A stretch of 29,361 nt of DNA from JAKSSE01 sp045597645 (GTDB taxonomy: Bacteria > Bacillota > Clostridia > Lachnospirales > Lachnospiraceae). Of the stretch, positions 25,740 through 29,361 are shown in pieces. The translations under genes were made by a program, and so were the position numbers. Each line of letters starts with the position of its first letter. Within the stretch, counting starts at the first letter, position 1. The stretch lies in assembly GCA_045597645.1 (NCBI GenBank), contig JAZLKM010000016.1, positions 1 to 29,361 of the forward strand. Reading direction: 5' to 3'. The notes beneath the pieces are model-generated. The model was not told the origin of the DNA and made no database searches. It saw only the letters and a list, made by a program, of their open reading frames with translations.

Positions 25740-26615
25740 ATGTGGGTAGCAGACAATTGGAAAGACTATGAGGTGTTGGATGCCTCTTCCGGAGAAAAAC
25801 TTGAGCGCTGGGGAAAGTACATACTGCTAAGACCAGATCCGCAGGTAATTTGGAACACGCCCCAAAACCATGAGGCTTATAGGAGACTTAATGGTCACTA
25901 CCACAGGAGCAGCAAAGGCGGTGGTGATTGGGAATTTTTCTCATTGCCAGAGCAATGGCAGATATCGTATAAGGAGCTGACGTTCAATCTCAAACCATTC
26001 AAATTTAAGCATACGGGACTATTTCCGGAGCAGGCGGTGAATTGGGACTGGGCTATGGACCTCATTAGAAAATCAGGCAAGAGTCAGGTAAAAGTGCTTA
26101 ACCTTTTTGCATATACAGGCGGTGCGACCTTGGCCTGCGCGGCAGCAGGGGCAGCAGTAACCCATGTTGACGCAGCCAAGGGTATGGTAGCCTGGGCCAA
26201 GGAGAATGCTGAGTCTTCAGGGCTTATAGATAAGCCAATACGCTGGCTTGTGGACGACTGCATGAAATTTGTGCAAAGAGAACAAAGGCGTGGCAACAAG
26301 TACGATGCAATAATAATGGATCCGCCTTCATACGGAAGAGGTCCGGGGGGAGAAATATGGAAGCTTGAGGATGCAGTATATCCTCTTATCCAGGCTACGT
26401 CAGAGATATTGACCGATAAGCCACTGTTTTTCTTGATAAATTCATATACTACAGGGTTGCAGCCGGCTGTGCTCACATACATGCTAAGTACAGCGCTTGA
26501 GAAATACAACCCGCAGGTGGAATCTAATGAGATAGGACTACCTGTCACCAGAACCGGCCTGGTACTTCCGTGTGGAGCGAGCGGCCGAGTGATCTTTGGA
26601 GGGAAAAATGATTAG
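25740..26615 (+). CDS. Class I SAM-dependent methyltransferase, rRNA-type (RlmI-like)
   Basis: A 291-residue methyltransferase. The start is ATG at 25740, with CAGGAG 6 nt upstream and only 1 nt after the murF stop; a TTG at 25716 inside murF is less likely. The SAM-binding fold begins VLNLFAYTGGATLACAAAG, then the acidic-loop HVDAAKGMVAWAKEN and the catalytic DPPSYGRG. These motifs fit the family that includes 23S rRNA cytosine methyltransferases such as RlmI and RlmK. The N-terminus (IWNTPQNHEAYRRL) lacks an evident PUA domain, so the exact target nucleotide is unclear. It is followed by plsC with an 8-nt overlap. Confidence 0.88.
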   Translation: MWVADNWKDYEVLDASSGEKLERWGKYILLRPDPQVIWNTPQNHEAYRRLNGHYHRSSKGGGDWEFFSLPEQWQISYKELTFNLKPFKFKHTGLFPEQAVNWDWAMDLIRKSGKSQVKVLNLFAYTGGATLACAAAGAAVTHVDAAKGMVAWAKENAESSGLIDKPIRWLVDDCMKFVQREQRRGNKYDAIIMDPPSYGRGPGGEIWKLEDAVYPLIQATSEILTDKPLFFLINSYTTGLQPAVLTYMLSTALEKYNPQVESNEIGLPVTRTGLVLPCGASGRVIFGGKND

Positions 26616-27381
26616 ATCAATATTTGCAGTGATTAGCACAGTAGTATTCTTGCTGTACTCATGCGTTACGCTTGGGATATTTTGGATTATCGGCAGATTC
26701 AACAAACCTAAGGCAGATATGCTAAGTCTACGATATGTGCAAAATTTCTTTAAGTATATATTGAAAATATGCGGTACCAAGGTGATAGTCGTAGGCGAGG
26801 AGAACGTGCCCAAAGATCAGGCGGTAATGTACATAGCAAACCATAGAAGCTACTTTGACACACTTATCACTTACTGCAGGACTCCGGGGCTAACAGGATA
26901 TATTGCAAAAGATGGGGTTAAGAAGGTACCACTTCTTAGAACCTGGATGGAGAGGTTATATTGTCTTTTCCTTGCACGAGGCAACATGAAGGAAGGCATG
27001 AAGACGATTCTGCAGGCTATAGAGCACGTAAAAAATGGCATCTCAATTACAGTTTTTCCAGAGGGGACCAGAAATAAGAACTCCGATGCGAAAGAGCAGG
27101 AAATGAACCCATTCAAGGAGGGCTGCTTCAAGATTGCTACTAAGACAGGTTGCCCGATAGTACCAATGGCAATAACCGGAAGCCGCGAGATCCTCGAATC
27201 GCATTTTCCAAAAATGAAGCCGGCTACAGTAGTACTTAGATATGGCAAGCCAATAGATCCTAAGTCGCTCGCTGATGAAGATAAAAAGCACATTGGTGCA
27301 TATGTGCAGAATGTTGTAAGGGAACTGCTTGATGAAAACGAGCCAATATACAAGGCTGCCGTAGAAAAACGTGGCTGCTAG
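26608..27381 (+). CDS. plsC: 1-acyl-sn-glycerol-3-phosphate acyltransferase (PlsC-like)
   Basis: The enzyme acylates lysophosphatidic acid to phosphatidic acid at the membrane. The 257-residue protein has a hydrophobic N-terminal helix (about 5-27), the catalytic H79-x4-D84 motif (NHRSYFDT) and the FPEGTR phosphate-binding motif. The start is ATG at 26608 after GGAGGG; this overlaps the methyltransferase stop by 8 nt. The last gene of the ddl-murF-methyltransferase-plsC unit, it links lipid and wall synthesis in one operon. Family assignment is secure; whether the preferred acceptor is lyso-PA is inferred. Confidence 0.92.
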   Translation: MIRSIFAVISTVVFLLYSCVTLGIFWIIGRFNKPKADMLSLRYVQNFFKYILKICGTKVIVVGEENVPKDQAVMYIANHRSYFDTLITYCRTPGLTGYIAKDGVKKVPLLRTWMERLYCLFLARGNMKEGMKTILQAIEHVKNGISITVFPEGTRNKNSDAKEQEMNPFKEGCFKIATKTGCPIVPMAITGSREILESHFPKMKPATVVLRYGKPIDPKSLADEDKKHIGAYVQNVVRELLDENEPIYKAAVEKRGC

Positions 27382-27604
27382 TTAATCCCCAAAATAGAGA
27401 ATGTATTGTACGTTTTGGGAAACTGTTTGTCAAAAGCTACAAAAATGACGGAAAAATTGTATATCGGATAGGAAACCAATGCAATTCTTGTACAAATTAT
27501 CTAAAAAATCATTTATAGGTCTAAAGTACTTGTTTGCAGAATGGATTAGTGATAATTTCTACACATAAGAAATATGCTAGTGTTTCTCTATACAAGGAGA
27601 TAAT
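27382..27604 (+). other. AT-rich intergenic region with hairpin and possible promoters
   Basis: No gene is seen. CCCAAAA (27388-27394) and TTTTGGG (27413-27419) can pair around an 18-nt loop just after plsC. No T-tract follows, so termination there is doubtful. TTGTAC with TTTATA 18 bp later (near 27490-27520), and a GATAAT-like -10 near 27552, are weak promoter candidates for the small-protein genes. The last bases hold the ribosome site AAGGAGA. Confidence 0.45.
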
Positions 27605-28009
27605 ATGAAGAAATACGAAAAGCCAGAGGTTCTTCTTGCTGAAGGACTTTCAGAGAAGATTTATATGGGCAGTGGTGCATCTGCTGCATCTTCAGAATCA
27701 TGCTGGAGCGTTAAAGCGGAGGACGCAGGCAATAACGGTTGGGCACATCAGTGGGTAATCAATTCTGCTCAGAAGGCAGAGCTTGATCATGAGTGTTTCT
27801 ACATTGACTATATTATAACGTTCAACAAGCCGTTATCTTTCTTCTCAAGTAACGGTGGTGCTGCAAGCATGGATGGCAACACTGGAACTGTTCGAGTATG
27901 GCCGAGTGGAAATAGCGGGTCTTTTGAAATTTGGGCGCAGACAAATGATGCTGCTGGTAACGATTCAATTCAAGTTACATCTATTTCATGGATTTGCACG
28001 GAAAAGTAA
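27605..28009 (+). CDS. Small leader-bearing protein, paralog 1, function unknown
   Basis: A 134-residue protein I cannot assign. Residues 1-25 form a leader-like head (MKKYEKPEVLLAEGLSEKIY, then MGSGA) that is nearly identical to that of the next gene, while the rest is diverged. The head has no hydrophobic core, so it is not an ordinary Sec signal. It looks more like a recognition leader ending in a small-residue (GSGA) cleavage-type region. The body contains a conserved CWSV after the head, alternating hydrophobic strands (IDYIITF, FEIWAQT) and a C-terminal SWIC, suggesting a small beta-sandwich with a possible Cys-Cys link. The ATG follows AAGGAGA. Similar Y-x-P...EG-x-x-x-x-Y...SG heads recur, as far as I recall, in small proteins of gut Clostridia with no known role. 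Confidence 0.75.
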   Translation: MKKYEKPEVLLAEGLSEKIYMGSGASAASSESCWSVKAEDAGNNGWAHQWVINSAQKAELDHECFYIDYIITFNKPLSFFSSNGGAASMDGNTGTVRVWPSGNSGSFEIWAQTNDAAGNDSIQVTSISWICTEK

Positions 28010-28061
28010 TAATGCAACAACAATGTTGTATTGATAGCGCTAAGGCGCGGGAGGAAGTATT

Positions 28062-28508
28062 ATGAAAGAATATTCTAGACCAGAAGTACTCATGACTGAG
28101 GGACTTTCAGAGAAGGTTTACATGGGCAGTGGTGCAACAGACGGAGGCGGTGATTGCTGGAGCGTAAGCAATTATTCAGTTCAGGACTGGAACGGCGCTG
28201 AGCATGTTTATGAGGTTCATGCAACACACCACAAAGAGGGCGTTAAGCATATCTCAAGTGCTGTAGACTATGTATTTACTTTTGAGAGCAATCTTACCAA
28301 TTTCTACTCAGAGTTCCCGTCATCATTCAGCGGTAACGTTGCTACTGTACACAGAGAGCTTCTTGCAGATGCATATGAGTCAGGTGACGAAGTAACCTTC
28401 AAAATCTGGGCTACAACTGGTGATCAGGCTACTACACAGGCTCTTCCAGCTCCAAGCGTAAGCTGGTCATGCACCCACGCAGTAAACGTTCAGGGTGATT
28501 TCGACTAA
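28062..28508 (+). CDS. Small leader-bearing protein, paralog 2, function unknown
   Basis: A 148-residue paralog of the preceding protein, 52 nt downstream, with its own strong ribosome site GGGAGGA. The head (MKEYSRPEVLMTEGLSEKVY, then MGSGA) differs from paralog 1 mainly by conservative changes. The body shares only the pattern: CWSV, a YVFTF strand, FKIWATT and a closing SWSC followed by a short acidic tail. The gap before it has small inverted repeats (ACAAC/GTTGT and GCGC/GCGC). The strong conservation of the head against the body points to recognition of the head by a common processing or export partner. Function unknown. Confidence 0.75.
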   Translation: MKEYSRPEVLMTEGLSEKVYMGSGATDGGGDCWSVSNYSVQDWNGAEHVYEVHATHHKEGVKHISSAVDYVFTFESNLTNFYSEFPSSFSGNVATVHRELLADAYESGDEVTFKIWATTGDQATTQALPAPSVSWSCTHAVNVQGDFD

Positions 28509-28530
28509 TACCTAAAGCCAAACATCCAAG

Positions 28531-28558
28531 AGACGAGCTTCGGCCCGTCTCTTTTTTT
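28531..28558 (+). terminator. Rho-independent terminator after the small-protein genes
   Basis: AGACGAGC (28531-28538) pairs with GCCCGTCT (28543-28550), with one mismatch, around TTCG. C and seven T residues (28552-28558) follow. The T-tract directly adjoins the palindromic repeat element starting at 28561. Confidence 0.88.
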
Positions 28559-28560
28559 GT

Positions 28561-29244
28561 CTCCGCCCGCCACCATTGATTTGGGGCCCGCGCTCGATTG
28601 CTCGCAAATACATTCTTTGCTTGGCCTGCGCGTAGCTGCATGCTCCTTCCTCCATGGCACTCAGAGCCCTGCATTCGTGAATCTGGTGTCGATTCTTATT
28701 TTGCGATGCTGCGCCCCCGGTCTGCAATGTCTGAGATGTGGCTTCTTAATGCATCCAGCTTTTGGGGGCTTTATGAATCATCAAGGCTTGTCCCGTACAT
28801 GGATGCACCTCTCACCACTATGCCCTATCGCTAAGTGCCGCTAATGCATCTGCCGGTGGCAGGGCGGTCGCTCGAATACAACGTCCTTGTTGCTTCTCGC
28901 TCAAATCGCCATCCGTGGCGATTTGCCCGCCCTGCCTACCGTCATCTGAATAAGCGACACTAACACTCACTTAAAGTGGTGAGAGTCGCACCATGTACGT
29001 GCGCAAGCCTCGTTAAGTTAATGAGCCCCAACAAAAGTGGATGCATTCTAGAACGCCACATCGAGTTGGAAAGGAGGGGGCGCAATAAAACATCGCAAAA
29101 TGAATCGGCCACAGATTCCGAAAACGGGCTCGCCGTGGAGGGAGGATGCAGCGCAGCTGCACACAGGCCAGGTGACGAGCGAAAGCATGCGAGCAATCGA
29201 GCGCGGGCCCCATGCCACGTAAGAGGAGGCGGGCGGAAGCAGAT
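28561..29244. repeat. 684-bp GC-rich imperfect palindromic element (arms A and B), probable foldback or structured-RNA element
   Basis: Arm A (28561-28867) and arm B (28927-29244) are colinear reverse complements with a common centre at about 28897. The best block is a perfect 24-bp match (28583-28606 with 29188-29211, core GCTCGATTGCTCGCA). The innermost arms contain AGGGCGG (28861-28867) and CCGCCCT (28927-28933). Matches recur along the whole length with equal spacing, so the arms have kept register. Composition is richer in GC than the genes around it. A relative of arm A lies at 1-183. There are short open frames in both arms but no convincing gene. It could be a foldback (MITE-like) mobile element or a large structured RNA; this cannot be decided here. 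Confidence 0.85.
28868..28926 (+). other. Apical hairpins at the centre of the palindromic element
   Basis: Between the arms are a perfect 9-bp stem AAATCGCCA/TGGCGATTT (28903-28911 and 28916-28924) with a TCCG loop and a smaller CAAC/GTTG stem (28879-28882 and 28889-28892). Closed by the GC-rich inner arms, this would form a branched tip on a long hairpin, as in structured RNAs. Confidence 0.6.
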
Positions 29245-29273
29245 TGCGAAGGGCCGAGGGGGTGTGGTATTAT
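29244..29273 (+). promoter_or_regulatory. Candidate promoter for the gene cut by the window end
   Basis: TTGCGA (29244-29249), 18 bp, then TATTAT (29268-29273) with TG upstream. The predicted start falls at about 29280, at or next to the ATG at 29281, so the mRNA would be almost leaderless. The -35 box touches the outer end of the palindromic element. Confidence 0.45.
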
Positions 29274-29280
29274 TGGGAGT

Positions 29281-29361
29281 ATGGGTAAAGTTGCACAGAA
29301 GACAAAATTTTATATGGAGAGGATTAAGTCGGGCAGGCTTAAGGAGATGCTGCACCAGCTG
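29281..29361 (+). CDS. 5' end of a gene, possibly an ABC exporter half-transporter (partial)
   Basis: Only 27 codons are inside the window, with the frame open to the end. The residues (MGKVAQKTKFYMERIKSGRL, then KEMLHQL) are basic, amphipathic and similar in style to the N-termini of ABC exporter half-transporters in Clostridia, which often have RLKEM before the first membrane helix. GGGAG lies immediately before the ATG with too short a spacing to be a good ribosome site; ATG at 29314 is an alternative start. The assignment rests on a short stretch and is tentative. If correct, it could export the small leader-bearing proteins upstream. Confidence 0.4.
   Translation, partial: MGKVAQKTKFYMERIKSGRLKEMLHQL

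Noticed and set aside
28557..29355. Open frames on both strands in the palindromic element (for example 28557-28844 plus and 28960-29355 minus)
   Set aside because: They lack ribosome sites and have unusual Cys/His/Pro-rich composition. Corresponding frames exist in the repeat copies only because the DNA is homologous, and differences between copies fall in all codon positions. The high GC content explains the lack of stop codons.

Overview
The window reads as a chromosomal segment of a Gram-positive anaerobe of the Clostridia (Bacillota). The genes have moderate GC and strong AGGAGG-type ribosome binding sites. The products are typical of that group: LicD-family teichoic-acid modifiers, a FatA/B-type acyl-ACP thioesterase, Ddl/MurF wall synthesis, a MocR-type regulator and flotillin-like SPFH proteins. 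I cannot fix the family or genus from the sequence alone. There is no rRNA, tRNA, CRISPR array or recognisable transposase.

Layout. (1) 1-183: the incomplete end of a GC-rich repeat element that is also found, in full, at 28561-29244. (2) 199-5366: two divergent LicD-family paralogs separated by a 74-bp intergenic region with concentric dyad symmetry, then a MATE exporter with its own promoter. (3) 5363-8987: a promoter, a structured leader and three genes for secreted or membrane-anchored proteins. The first has a 14-residue tandem-repeat, probably coiled-coil, stalk. The second and third are paralogs with phage-tail-fibre-like modules. I recognise no described system here. (4) 9059-13993: araC-type regulator, ArsP_2-type permease and lacZ, apparently one operon. 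(5) 14080-17386: two SPFH proteins followed by an acyl-ACP thioesterase, a membrane-lipid-themed operon. (6) 17437-20975: a heterodimeric ABC exporter with one degenerate and one canonical ATP site. (7) 21033-23184: a MocR-like regulator that has Arg where the PLP-binding Lys should be, overlapping a metallophosphoesterase. (8) 23295-27381: ddl-murF-rRNA methyltransferase-plsC, tightly packed with overlaps. (9) 27605-28508: two paralogous small proteins with a near-identical leader-like N-terminus and divergent, probably beta-rich C-terminal parts. (10) 28531-29361: a terminator, a 684-bp imperfect palindrome, and the start of a further gene cut by the window end.

How it hangs together. Much of the segment concerns the cell envelope: polymer decoration (LicD), export (MATE, ABC), surface-anchored tail-fibre-like proteins, membrane microdomains (SPFH), fatty-acid release and phosphatidic-acid synthesis (thioesterase, PlsC), and peptidoglycan precursor synthesis (Ddl, MurF).

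The least explained items are the palindromic element with its fixed relation to terminators, the three-gene anchored surface cluster, and the leader-bearing small-protein pair.
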